A DNA stretch of 64,000 bases from Bog-756 sp963738545 (GTDB lineage: Bacteria; Actinomycetota; Acidimicrobiia; Acidimicrobiales; RAAP-2). The translations under genes and the position numbers were made by a program. Shown in pieces: positions 1-8,333 of this stretch (its first letter is position 1; each line of letters begins with the position of its first letter). The DNA is taken from positions 248,001 through 312,000 of the forward strand of contig CAVTXA010000008.1 of assembly GCA_963738545.1 (NCBI GenBank), written 5' to 3'. The notes beneath the pieces are model-generated. The model worked only from the letters and a program-made list of their open reading frames with translations. It searched no databases and was not told where the DNA came from.

Positions 1-380
1 TAGGTGATGGCCGCCTCCACCTCGATGGGTGCGGTGCCCACAGCCTGCAACCACGAGAACCACCCGAAGGAGGCACCGGCCAGGCCACCGAAGGCGTAGT
101 AAGGGAAGCGGGTGGTCCCCCCGCTGACCGGAAACATCCCTCCCAACTCGGCGTGGACCAGGGCCAGCAGGATCACCGCCACCGATCCGATGAGCCAGGC
201 GATGATGGCCGCCGGTCCGCCGATGGTGGCGCAGACGAGCGCTCCGAAGAGCCATCCCGAGCCGATGATCGAGCCCTCGGAGGTGAAGAGCAGCCCGATG
301 AAGCCGACGTCGCGGGTCAGGCCGTCGCTCTTCGATCCCGCCGACTCCGGGGCCACCACCTTCTCCGCCACCTGGTCCAT
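1..380 (-). CDS. APC-family amino acid permease, N-terminal part (cut by window edge)
   Basis: Integral membrane transporter, probably for an amino acid or amine in exchange or symport. The visible 126 codons read from an ATG at 380 and run off the left edge. After a short polar start there is the family-typical first helix region (DVGFIGLLFTSEGSIIGSGW), with the GSIIGSGW stretch that forms the substrate site of APC transporters. A second helix follows (IIAWLIGSVAVILLALVHAE), then 'GGMFPVSGGTTRFPYYAFGG', the conserved E-x-GG-x-F-P-x-SGG element. A GGAGGG Shine-Dalgarno-like stretch precedes the ATG. It lies 136 bases after an amino-acid decarboxylase on the same strand, so a decarboxylase/transporter pair is plausible. 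Substrate cannot be told from this fragment. Confidence 0.85.
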   Translation of the reverse strand, partial: MDQVAEKVVAPESAGSKSDGLTRDVGFIGLLFTSEGSIIGSGWLFGALVCATIGGPAAIIAWLIGSVAVILLALVHAELGGMFPVSGGTTRFPYYAFGGLAGASFGWFSWLQAVGTAPIEVEAAIT

Positions 381-516
381 GACCCACCCTCCGCGCGGTG
401 TAGGTCGTGGCGACGCCCACCGCCGATCCACCGCGACGGCCGACGGTAGGGGGAAGATACCCGACCCCATGGTGGCGCTCAAGCACCGCCCCGCCCCCTC
501 GGTCAGCGGCGCACGG

Positions 517-1881
517 TCACGCCATGGTGGCGATGATCTCCTCCACCATGGCCACCGTGGTGTCCGGATGCAGGAGGGCCAGGCGTCCGACGGGCTCGCC
601 CTCCCAGAGCGTCGGCACCACGAACCCGATCTGGTCCCGGAGCAGCTGATCGGACCACTGCTCGTAGTGGTCCCACTGCCATCCGGTGCGCCGGAACAGG
701 ACCACTGACAGCTCCGGCCTCCGCACCAACTCCAGATGAGGGGTCCGCTCCACCAGGTCGGCACACGCCTGGGTGACGGTGAGGACCGTCTCGATGGCGT
801 CGCGGTAGGCGTCGGTCCCGTAGACGGCCAAGGAGAACCACAGGGGTAGGCCCCGGGCCCGACGGGTGAGGTGGTAGGCGTAGTCGCTCGGGTTCCAGTC
901 GTCGCGCTCGTCGCTGTGCAGCACGTCCAGATAGGAGGCGTCCTGGGTGTGCACGGCCTTGGCCAGGTGGGGCTGGCGGTAGATCAGTGCGGCACAGTCG
1001 AACGGGGCGAAGAGCCACTTGTGGGGATCGACCACGAACGAGTCCACCATGTCCATGCCGGCGAAGCGGTGGCGGACCGAGGGTGCGAACAGCGCCGCGC
1101 ACCCGTAGGCCCCGTCCACGTGGAACCACAGATCGCGCTCCCGGGCGATCCGGCCCACGCCGGCCAGGTCGTCGACGATGCCGGCGTTGGTGGTGCCCCC
1201 CGTGGCCACCACGGCGATGACGTCGTCACCGCGGGGATGGGTGGCCAAGGTCGAGGACAGGCCGGCGCCGGTCATCCGGTGATCGTCACAGGGGACCAGG
1301 AGGGCTTCGACCCCCAACACCCGGAGGGCCTTGCCCACCGACGAGTGGGCCTCCTCGCTGATGGCCACCAGTGGGTGAAGGGGAGCCCGTTCGCCCATCC
1401 GGTGCGTGGCGGTGTCGCGGGCCACCATGAGGGCGGACAGGTTGCCGGCCGAGCCGCCGGAGACGAAGCATCCACCGGCCCCGTGAGGGAGGCCGGCCAG
1501 GTCGGCCAGCACGGAGAGGGCCTGGTTCTCGGCGGCCACGGCGCCGGCGGCCTCCATCCACGACGTGCCCTGCAGGGACGAGCAGGCCACCACCATGTCG
1601 AAGAGCAGGGAGGCCTTGGTCGGCGCGGCGGGAATGAACGACAGGAACCGGGGACTGTCGCAGGAGACCACGGCGGTGGCCAGTTCGTTGTCGAAGATCT
1701 CCATGATGCGGTGGGGATCGGTCCCCGCCGGATTGATCAGACCCTGGAGGCTGGCGTCCAACGATGCGGCCTGGGCGCCACCGAAGTCGAGGGGAACCGG
1801 ATCGAGAGCCAGCCGCCACCGGCAGTAGTCGAGGATCAGGGTGGTGAGCTTCTCGTCGTGGACGAACATGGGATTGCGCAT
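517..1881 (-). CDS. PLP-dependent group II decarboxylase / aspartate aminotransferase-fold enzyme
   Basis: Cytosolic pyridoxal-phosphate enzyme of the group II amino-acid decarboxylase family (glutamate, tyrosine or aromatic-L-amino-acid decarboxylase type), expected to turn an amino acid into its amine and CO2. The 454 residues match the family length. Visible elements are CFVSGGSAGN (cofactor phosphate site), EEAHSS, the aspartate motif HVDGAYG and the Schiff-base lysine in VVDPHKWLF (Lys288). The ATG at 1881 is chosen because AAAGGA precedes it at good spacing and the protein family begins here; the reading frame stays open for another 156 codons upstream but only as a shadow of the next gene. 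The APC permease follows on the same strand. Which amino acid is decarboxylated is not decidable by eye. Confidence 0.85.
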   Translation of the reverse strand: MRNPMFVHDEKLTTLILDYCRWRLALDPVPLDFGGAQAASLDASLQGLINPAGTDPHRIMEIFDNELATAVVSCDSPRFLSFIPAAPTKASLLFDMVVACSSLQGTSWMEAAGAVAAENQALSVLADLAGLPHGAGGCFVSGGSAGNLSALMVARDTATHRMGERAPLHPLVAISEEAHSSVGKALRVLGVEALLVPCDDHRMTGAGLSSTLATHPRGDDVIAVVATGGTTNAGIVDDLAGVGRIARERDLWFHVDGAYGCAALFAPSVRHRFAGMDMVDSFVVDPHKWLFAPFDCAALIYRQPHLAKAVHTQDASYLDVLHSDERDDWNPSDYAYHLTRRARGLPLWFSLAVYGTDAYRDAIETVLTVTQACADLVERTPHLELVRRPELSVVLFRRTGWQWDHYEQWSDQLLRDQIGFVVPTLWEGEPVGRLALLHPDTTVAMVEEIIATMA

Positions 1882-1949
1882 GGAGTCCTTTCTGCGTGGT
1901 CCCCATGTTCGCAGACGGGCCGCCTCCCACCCTCCCTGGCCGTTCCGGG

Positions 1950-2585
1950 TCAGGTCCACGGCCGCCGGTCCGGTGACGGAGCACGGTCGGTCGCTCCGGC
2001 ACCCGAGGACCCAGCGCCTGGCGAGTCGCTCCCGGGGGCGGCCCCGAGCCGGTGGACGCTCACGGCGTAGGTCCCGACGTCGTCCCACGGCTCGCCCGAC
2101 CAGGTGGCCCAACGGCCTTCCAGCACCAGACCGGCGTCGAGGCAGTGGGCGTCGTACCGGGTGAGGTCGTAGCCCCGGTCCAGCTGGAACCCGGCCACCA
2201 GGTGCCCACCCTCGACGAGGTGCCGGGCGCAGGTGGCTACCAGCGCCGGCTGGGTGCCGTCCGGGGTGAACAGGGGGACGTTGCCGGCCATCACCACCAG
2301 ATCGAAGCGTCGACCGAGATCGAGAGTGGTCAGGTCGGCGGTCACCCACTCCAGCTCGGGGGCCAGTCGCTGCGCCGTCTCGATCATCGACCGATCGACG
2401 TCGACGCCCACGACGTCGATCCCTTGCCGGGCCAGCTCGCGGGCCACCCGTCCGGTGCCGCAGCCGGCGTCGAGCACGGTGTCCGGGTGCCAGCGCCGTA
2501 CGAACGCCGCCTCCCCGTGTACATCCACGCCCGCCTCATGCAGATCATCGAACCGCTTCTGGTACCGATCCCCGTCCCAGGTCAC
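1950..2585 (-). CDS. class I SAM-dependent methyltransferase
   Basis: A 211-residue soluble methyltransferase of the Methyltransf_25/11 type. The SAM-binding motif I is clear (VLDAGCGTGRVA, about residues 37-48), followed by the acidic end of strand beta2 (VVGVDVD) and a motif II-like VTADLTTLDL. Later elements such as FDLVVMAGNV complete the Rossmann fold. The last 30 residues are a Pro/Gly/Ser-rich tail without fold. Translation starts at a GTG 16 bases after the stop of the preceding minus-strand gene, so the two are probably co-transcribed. The substrate is unknown; the fold serves small molecules, not DNA, and nothing here links it firmly to the neighbouring decarboxylase. Confidence 0.8.
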   Translation of the reverse strand: MTWDGDRYQKRFDDLHEAGVDVHGEAAFVRRWHPDTVLDAGCGTGRVARELARQGIDVVGVDVDRSMIETAQRLAPELEWVTADLTTLDLGRRFDLVVMAGNVPLFTPDGTQPALVATCARHLVEGGHLVAGFQLDRGYDLTRYDAHCLDAGLVLEGRWATWSGEPWDDVGTYAVSVHRLGAAPGSDSPGAGSSGAGATDRAPSPDRRPWT

Positions 2586-2601
2586 GGCACGCCCGGGCCG
2601 T

Positions 2602-3657
2602 TCATGGCACCGCCCACAACGTGGGTTGGGCCGGTTCGTCGGGGGTCAGCGCGTGGTAACCGGGCAGCTGGGACATCGGCGTGTCCAGATAGACCTTGGC
2701 CTCCGGGGGCTGGGCGAAGCGCCCGTGGCTCCATCGGATCTCGACGTGGCCGGCGACGGCACCGGAGCGGTCGTCCTCCCGGGAGCGGTACCGGGCGGAC
2801 CAGTCGACCCGGGGCTGGCCGGCCACGGCCGGCGTGACGATGAACTCCTCCAGCTCGAAGGACGATCGCCAGTCCCAGGGACTGGCGATGCGGTAGCGCG
2901 CCGGCAGGCCGGTGCGACGGTCGTTCCCCAGGACGAAGTAGGGAGCGCTGCCGATGCGGAGGAGTCGCCAGAGCATTCCTTCGGGCCCGATGCCCGACGA
3001 GGCCACCTGGTCCGTCCAGCGTCGTGCCGATGCCTCACTGACGGTGCGGCACAGGTCGGCGTAGGCCGATCGGGAGGCGGCATCGGGATAGGCCCGACCC
3101 GGGAGGGCGTGTCGAAGCGTGGTCAGTTGGTCGCGGCTGCACGCCGACGGTGTGGGGGGGAAGCCGGCGAGGCCGGTGGCGGCCAGACAGGACCGGTACA
3201 GATCCTGGAGCTGGACCGGGGCCACCGTGTCGTACCAGTCGCTCCGGTCCCAGGTGCCCTGGGTGGCCAACAGACCTTCGAACAGCCGCGCCGGGGAGGC
3301 GTTGGCCAGGATGTCCGACTCGTACTTGCAGCTGACCAGGTACACGTGGTCGATGCGCAGATCGATCGGGGCCACCTCGTCGCCCGGGGGACGCCGGCCG
3401 CCGGTCCATTCGATGGTGAGCGGCGCACGGTTCCGAAGGCCGTCAGCCGCCTCGAGCAGGGCACGACCGTTGGCGAACGCTGTGGACCACTGGTCGGCGT
3501 ACCGTCCGGTCCGGTAGATGTCATCCAGGTGGTCCCACTGGGCGGCCGCCACCCGCAGGGCGCCGGGACGGGCGGCCAGGGCCGCGGCGGGATCCGCGTG
3601 TGGGAGGGTGCCCAGCGCCGTGCCGAGCTCGGTCACGGTGGTCCGGTCGTCAGGCAC
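2602..3657 (-). CDS. putative restriction endonuclease-like protein paired with DNA methyltransferase
   Basis: A 351-residue protein I cannot assign to a named family with certainty. It begins 27 bases after the stop of a DNA methyltransferase on the same strand, the usual arrangement of a type II restriction pair. The segment IDLRIDHVYLVSCKY (residues 98-112) resembles a PD-(D/E)xK nuclease core: acidic residues Asp99 and Asp103, a hydrophobic strand, then Lys111. The usual second acidic position before x-Lys is Ser109, so the motif is atypical. Downstream there is an aromatic-rich C-terminal half (WDWRSSFELEEFIV) with no motif known to me. There is no signal peptide or membrane segment. A nuclease role is inference from context plus this motif. 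Confidence 0.5.
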   Translation of the reverse strand: MPDDRTTVTELGTALGTLPHADPAAALAARPGALRVAAAQWDHLDDIYRTGRYADQWSTAFANGRALLEAADGLRNRAPLTIEWTGGRRPPGDEVAPIDLRIDHVYLVSCKYESDILANASPARLFEGLLATQGTWDRSDWYDTVAPVQLQDLYRSCLAATGLAGFPPTPSACSRDQLTTLRHALPGRAYPDAASRSAYADLCRTVSEASARRWTDQVASSGIGPEGMLWRLLRIGSAPYFVLGNDRRTGLPARYRIASPWDWRSSFELEEFIVTPAVAGQPRVDWSARYRSREDDRSGAVAGHVEIRWSHGRFAQPPEAKVYLDTPMSQLPGYHALTPDEPAQPTLWAVP

Positions 3658-3684
3658 GGGGTGGCTCGCCGGTCGGTGCCGGGT

Positions 3685-5187
3685 TCAGTCCGTTGGCCGG
3701 TGGGTAGCGCCGCGGGCGAGGGAGGCCAGGCGCTCGGCGCCGACCGGGTCGAGCAGCTCGACGACGTCGAAGACTGGTCCGTCGCCGGCGGAACCTTGCA
3801 TGGCCCGCAGCGCCTTGCACGCCGGGGTCCGGGGGCCGGGGAGGTCGGTGGTCAACAGCACGAGTGGCCCCAGGTCGTCCCTCGGGGCGGCAGCGACGCG
3901 CGCCTGGTGCAGTACGCCGGCCTTGCCCAGCGCCTTCCACAACACGTCGGGGCGGCGCAGGCCGGGCCTGGTGGTCGAGAACGCCCCGGAGAGATCGAAC
4001 AGCCAGATGCCTTCCGAGGAGTCCCGGGCCCGGAAGTCCACGCCCAGTCCCAGGTCACCGTAGGCCACGCCGTCCTCGATCCCCACGAACCCGGCGGTGA
4101 CCAGGGCCTGACGAGCGACCGCACGGGCCTTCTGGCCCAGGGCGACCGCACCGGCCTCGGTTTCGGCATTGGACCCGGCCGAACGGCCCGGGGACACGGT
4201 CACCCGGTGGCGACTGGGTCCGCCCTCTCCCGGTCCCGATCCGGTGGATCGTTCATCGGCCACCCGTTGCTCGGCCAAAGCCACGTAGGTTTCGTCGGTG
4301 TCGAACCCGGCGTAGTGCCGCTCGGTCCGCACCGCGGCCACGGCGGTCGATCCCGAGCCCATGAACGGGTCGAGGACCAGATCCCCGCGGTAGGTGAACA
4401 GCTCGATGAGGCGGCGGGGCAGCTCGACCGGGAAGGGGGCCGGATGGCCCACCCGGGTGGCCGACTCGGTGGGGATGTCCCAGATGTCGATGGTGGCATC
4501 GACGAACTCGTCCATGGTGATGGTCCCCTCGTGGGGGAGGCCCCGGGATGAGCGCTCATCGGGGGAGAGGGCCCGGTCGAACCGGCCCTTGCTGGCCACG
4601 ATGATCCTCTCGGACACGTCGCGGAGCACCGGGTTGCCCGGCCGCTGGTAGGTACCCCACGCGCACGAGCCACCGGCGGCGTGGCTCTTCTGCCACACGA
4701 TCTCGCCCCGCAGCAGGTAGCCGAGCTGGTCGAGCAGGTCGATGACGTCACGGGCCAGCGATCGGTAGGGCTTGCGGCCCAGGTTGGCGACATTGACGGC
4801 GATGCGCCCTCCGGGCTCCAGCTTGTCGAAGCACTGGCCGAAGACGTCGAACAACATGCCCAGATAGGCCTCGTAGTCGACAGGCACCCCTCCCACCCCC
4901 AACGCGGCCTCGTACTCCTTCCCGGCGAAGTAGGGGGGCGAGGTGACCACCAGCGCCACCGAGTTGTCGGCCACCGATCCCCACTGGTCCATGTGCCGGG
5001 CGTCGCCGACCCAGATGGCGTCCGTCGCTGCAGGGGGCGCCACCGTGCTGTCGTCCGAGACCCGTGGGGGCGTGAAGCGGGCATAGAACGGTGAGGCGTC
5101 GTGGGCCTCCCGTCTGCCCACGCCGAAGGCGGAGGTGGCGGTGGGTCGCCGGCGGGCGCGGCGCGGGAGGGGCTCGACCGTGCTCAC
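3685..5187 (-). CDS. site-specific DNA methyltransferase (beta class, TSPPY) with C-terminal extension
   Basis: Amino-group DNA methyltransferase, by motif order (catalytic motif IV before SAM motif I) of the beta class. The catalytic TSPPY lies at residues 82-86 and the SAM motif DPFMGSGST at about 273-281, counted from the GTG at 5187. SPPY favours N4-cytosine, though N6-adenine enzymes also occur. An N-terminal tail of about 50 residues is disordered. After the methyltransferase core comes an extension of about 170 residues containing GVDFRARDSSEGIWLFDLSG, reminiscent of a degenerate nuclease core. The frame is open to a TTG at 5253, but a TAGGAT box sits just three bases before that TTG, so a downstream start is preferred. 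The putative nuclease gene follows. Confidence 0.8.
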   Translation of the reverse strand: MSTVEPLPRRARRRPTATSAFGVGRREAHDASPFYARFTPPRVSDDSTVAPPAATDAIWVGDARHMDQWGSVADNSVALVVTSPPYFAGKEYEAALGVGGVPVDYEAYLGMLFDVFGQCFDKLEPGGRIAVNVANLGRKPYRSLARDVIDLLDQLGYLLRGEIVWQKSHAAGGSCAWGTYQRPGNPVLRDVSERIIVASKGRFDRALSPDERSSRGLPHEGTITMDEFVDATIDIWDIPTESATRVGHPAPFPVELPRRLIELFTYRGDLVLDPFMGSGSTAVAAVRTERHYAGFDTDETYVALAEQRVADERSTGSGPGEGGPSRHRVTVSPGRSAGSNAETEAGAVALGQKARAVARQALVTAGFVGIEDGVAYGDLGLGVDFRARDSSEGIWLFDLSGAFSTTRPGLRRPDVLWKALGKAGVLHQARVAAAPRDDLGPLVLLTTDLPGPRTPACKALRAMQGSAGDGPVFDVVELLDPVGAERLASLARGATHRPTD

Positions 5188-5256
5188 GACAGGCGACCCG
5201 GGCCGGACGGCGTCAGCAGCGAGGGAACGGTCATCGGTGATGGGTTCACGCAAGGG

Positions 5257-5262
5257 ATCCTA
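5257..5262 (-). promoter_or_regulatory. possible -10 box (TAGGAT) for the methyltransferase operon
   Basis: TAGGAT on the minus strand has the same form as the TAnnnT boxes before leaderless genes in this window. It would place the transcript start near 5250 and exclude the TTG at 5253 as the start codon. No clear -35 element is seen. Confidence 0.35.
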
Positions 5263-5434
5263 CGAACCGGCTGTGACACGCGCGAACTGGCTGTGAACCG
5301 CGGTTCGACGGCGACGGGTGGCCGACGGATGCCTCGACGCGCCGAATGTACGTCCCCGACGGGAGCGGCGCCGTGCCATGGTCACGGAGGCTAGCGGTGG
5401 GCCGCCGCGGCTCCGTGGATGGCCCGGCCCCGAG

Positions 5435-6877
5435 TCACCCCGCCACCAGCCGCTGGCTGACGGACTCGCCGACCATCACGCAGGCGGACAGCGAGACACA
5501 GCTGACCGAGGTCAGCACCTGGGGCGAGGACACCGTGGCCGCCCGTCTCCACGGATGGCTGTCCGGTCCGGTGAGGATCGACAGCCCGGCGTCGGAGGCG
5601 AGGCCCACCGCACTGCCCACGGCGACACATGTGTTCACAGCCGTGCAGGAGACGCCCATCAGCGCCGCTGCGGTGGGGCTGACCGATTGGTGGACCCAGG
5701 ACGCGCCACCGTTGGTGGTGGTGAGGATGACGCCGTGCCCGGTGCGAGTCCCGGTGACCGTGCTGGCCGTCGTACCCACGGCTACGCACCAGGCCCCGCT
5801 CAACCCGGCCGGAGCCGTCGTGGTGGTGGTCGGGGGAGGGGTGGTGGTGGTCGTGGTCGGTGCCGACGTCATGGTCGTGGTCGCCCCTGCCGTGGTGCCT
5901 CCCGTTGTCGTGGCCGGGGGTGTCGTCCCCGGCACGGATGTCGCGGGCGCGGTCGACGCGGTTGTGGACGTGAAGGGGAGTCCGTTGTGGCCCGGGACGC
6001 CGCGGAAGCAGGCGATGCCGTTGAGGTAGCCCACCGCCTTCGGCGCGGCGGTGGTGGCCCAGGTGGCGCCCCCGTCGGCGGTCAGGGCCACCTGGCCGGT
6101 GACGTGGTCCACGTCGACGACCTGGTCGATCGTGGTCCAGCAGTGCTGGCTGTCGGGACACGAGATGTCGGTGGCTCCGGTCAGGCCGGGAGGGAGCGTC
6201 CCCTGCTGCACCCAGCCGGGCCGGGAGGGTGAGGAGACCAGGGCGGCCGACCCCGTCGCCGACGTCCCGATGGCCAGGCACCTCCGGTTGAACTGGCAGG
6301 CGACGGCCGTCACATCGAGGATGCCCGCGGGGACGGTGGCTGCCGTCCACGTGGTCCCCCCGTCTGAGGTGGTGATGATGGTGCCTTGGCCGTTGGAGGT
6401 CTGGGTGAGCTGGCCCACCGCCGCGCAGAAGTGCCGGTCGCTGCACGAGATGTCGGACAGGTAGCCCACGGTGGCGGGGATGGGCTGTGCGGTCCAGCTC
6501 GTGCCCCCGTTCCCGGTGGTGATGACGGCGGCGCCGTTGGGCGCCCCGGACGTCCCGACCGTCGCCCCGACCGCCCAGCAGCGCGACGAGCTCACGCAGT
6601 CCACGGCGGTCAGTGAGTTGACCGGTGCGGGGAGGGTGGCGGTGGCGAGGGTTCCCGTCCACGGGGACCCCGGTGCGATGGTCGACGGCGCGGACGGACC
6701 GGCGGCGTTGGGGCTGCCCGTGGAACATGAGGACACGGTCAGGGCCACGAGGGCGATGGTCACCCACGCCACCGCACAGAAGCGTGGCCGTGCTGGCGAA
6801 CGACGGGCCCGGCGTCGGTCCCGGGAGCGGGGGGAGGGTGCCGTCGATCGCCAGGTCGGACGGGTTCGTGGCTGCAT
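5435..6877 (-). CDS. secreted lipoprotein with BNR/sialidase-like repeats and paired cysteines
   Basis: A 480-residue exported protein of unknown role. After an Arg-rich start there is a hydrophobic signal segment (AVAWVTIALVALTVSSC) ending in a lipobox-like V-S-S-C, so it is probably anchored to the outer face of the membrane. The mature part has about seven repeats of a pattern like 'L..v.C.....C.aVG.........i.tt.dGG..W', as in BNR/photosystem-stability-factor-like beta-propellers; most carry a cysteine pair. A Thr/Pro-rich linker (positions about 5800-5950) interrupts the repeats. The ATG at 6877 is chosen because the signal segment follows; the open frame continues to 7867 only opposite the MarP gene. 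It is divergent from marP. Substrate or ligand is unknown. Confidence 0.7.
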   Translation of the reverse strand: MQPRTRPTWRSTAPSPRSRDRRRARRSPARPRFCAVAWVTIALVALTVSSCSTGSPNAAGPSAPSTIAPGSPWTGTLATATLPAPVNSLTAVDCVSSSRCWAVGATVGTSGAPNGAAVITTGNGGTSWTAQPIPATVGYLSDISCSDRHFCAAVGQLTQTSNGQGTIITTSDGGTTWTAATVPAGILDVTAVACQFNRRCLAIGTSATGSAALVSSPSRPGWVQQGTLPPGLTGATDISCPDSQHCWTTIDQVVDVDHVTGQVALTADGGATWATTAAPKAVGYLNGIACFRGVPGHNGLPFTSTTASTAPATSVPGTTPPATTTGGTTAGATTTMTSAPTTTTTTPPPTTTTTAPAGLSGAWCVAVGTTASTVTGTRTGHGVILTTTNGGASWVHQSVSPTAAALMGVSCTAVNTCVAVGSAVGLASDAGLSILTGPDSHPWRRAATVSSPQVLTSVSCVSLSACVMVGESVSQRLVAG

Positions 6878-7121
6878 CACGGCAGGAGGGGCGGGTGGTG
6901 TCAGATCACTCACATGGAACCCCGGTCGCGTCTCTGGCGGGGGCCGCGGTCCGGCCCACTGTGGTGGTTTGTCCGATTGCGCCAGAGATCTTGCCACGCG
7001 ACCACCCGACGGCAGGGTGATGACGGTGGGGCGGGACGGCCGAGGTCTACCGTACGTCGGTGGTGTTGGTCCTGGTGGTGCCGGTCCGTCCCGAGCGCCG
7101 AACCCCCCTGTCCCCGTCCCG

Positions 7122-8294
7122 ATGAACCTGGTGGACGTGGTGGTACTGATCGTGGTGGCGCTGGCCGCCGTCCAGGGCCTCCGGCTCGGTGCCGTGGTGC
7201 AGGTCCTGTCGTTCGGGGGGCTGCTGGTCGGCCTGTACCTCGGGGCGCAACTGGCCTCGGTCACAGTGACCTGGGGCCATTCCCAGCCCGTTCGCACGGC
7301 GTTGGCCCTGGTCACGCTCTTGGGGGTGGCCATCCTGTGCGGGGTGGCCGGCCGGATTGTGGGCAACCTGGCCTTCCGGCGGGTGCACCGGGGAGCCCTC
7401 GGCAAGGTCGACTCGGCCCTCGGGGTGGTGGTGGCGGTGGTGGCCTCCCTCCTGGCCGCGTGGCTCTTGGCCAACACCCTGGTCAACAGCGACTCGCTGA
7501 CCCTCAACGCCTCCATCGACCGGTCGCGGATCATCCGCTCGCTCGACAACGTGCTGCCCGCTCCGCCGTCGGTGTTCTCGCGTGTCCAGAGCTTCCTCTC
7601 GGCCCAGGGGTTCCCCCCGGTCTTCGCCCAACTGGCCCCGGAGTCAGCGGGACCGGTGGCGCTGCCGGGTGGCACCCAGCTCGACGCGGCGGCGGCCCAC
7701 GCCGCAGCGTCCACGGTCAAGATCGTCGGCGACGGCTGCGGGCAGATCCAGGAGGGTTCAGGGTTCGTCGTCGGCCCGGGGATCGTGGTGACCAACGCCC
7801 ATGTGGTGGCGGGCATCGCCCACCCGATGGTCCAGCTCGGCACCAGCCTCCTGTCCACCACCGTCATCTACTTCGACCCGTCCTACGACCTGTCGGTGCT
7901 CCGGGTGAGCGGCCTCGATGAACCGGTGCTGTCGCTCGATCCCCAGCCCTCGGCCCGCGGTGTCCAAGCGGCGGTGCTCGGCTATCCCGGAGGCGGCCCG
8001 TTCCAGGTGGCACCGGCCGGGATCATGGCGGCGTTCGAAGCCGAGGGACGGGACATCTACGGCCAGGGCCTCACCGTGCGCAACGTCTACGAGATCCAGG
8101 CCAAGGTCCGCCCGGGCAACTCGGGTGGGCCGCTCGTGCAGTTGGACGGCGAGGTGATCGGGGTGGTGTTCTCCCGATCGACGACCAACGGCGACATCGG
8201 CTACGCCCTGACCTCACCGGGGGTGTTGTCCCGGGTGAGGCAGGCCGAGTCCTCGCTGCGGGTGGTCGGCACGGGGGCGTGCGTCCCGGACTGA
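7122..8294 (+). CDS. marP: MarP-like membrane serine protease (CvpA domain plus trypsin-like domain)
   Basis: Membrane-anchored periplasmic serine protease; in mycobacteria MarP protects against acid and oxidative stress by processing cell-wall enzymes. The first 130 residues form four hydrophobic helices (CvpA/colicin V production domain). The C-terminal chymotrypsin-like domain has the full triad: His227 in TNAHVV, Asp256 in YDLSVLRV and Ser334 in GNSGGPLV. Cys206 and Cys387 sit at the two ends of the protease domain, matching the disulfide position of the mycobacterial enzyme. The length of 390 residues fits the family. The ATG at 7122 begins directly with the first helix; the frame is open upstream to 6471, but that part is antisense to the lipoprotein gene. 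Confidence 0.85.
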   Translation: MNLVDVVVLIVVALAAVQGLRLGAVVQVLSFGGLLVGLYLGAQLASVTVTWGHSQPVRTALALVTLLGVAILCGVAGRIVGNLAFRRVHRGALGKVDSALGVVVAVVASLLAAWLLANTLVNSDSLTLNASIDRSRIIRSLDNVLPAPPSVFSRVQSFLSAQGFPPVFAQLAPESAGPVALPGGTQLDAAAAHAAASTVKIVGDGCGQIQEGSGFVVGPGIVVTNAHVVAGIAHPMVQLGTSLLSTTVIYFDPSYDLSVLRVSGLDEPVLSLDPQPSARGVQAAVLGYPGGGPFQVAPAGIMAAFEAEGRDIYGQGLTVRNVYEIQAKVRPGNSGGPLVQLDGEVIGVVFSRSTTNGDIGYALTSPGVLSRVRQAESSLRVVGTGACVPD

Positions 8295-8333
8295 AGCCAC
8301 GCCACGGTGCGACGTCCCGACTAGACATGGGGC

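Noticed and set aside
2233..4551. A 772-codon open frame on the plus strand
   Set aside because: It is antisense to the two methyltransferases and the nuclease-like gene, with low-complexity Arg/Gly/Pro composition and no motif.
5391..8294. Very long overlapping open frames on both strands (minus to 7867, plus from 6471)
   Set aside because: Only the lipoprotein (minus, to 6877) and the marP gene (plus, from 7122) show protein features; the overlaps are GC-driven antisense frames.
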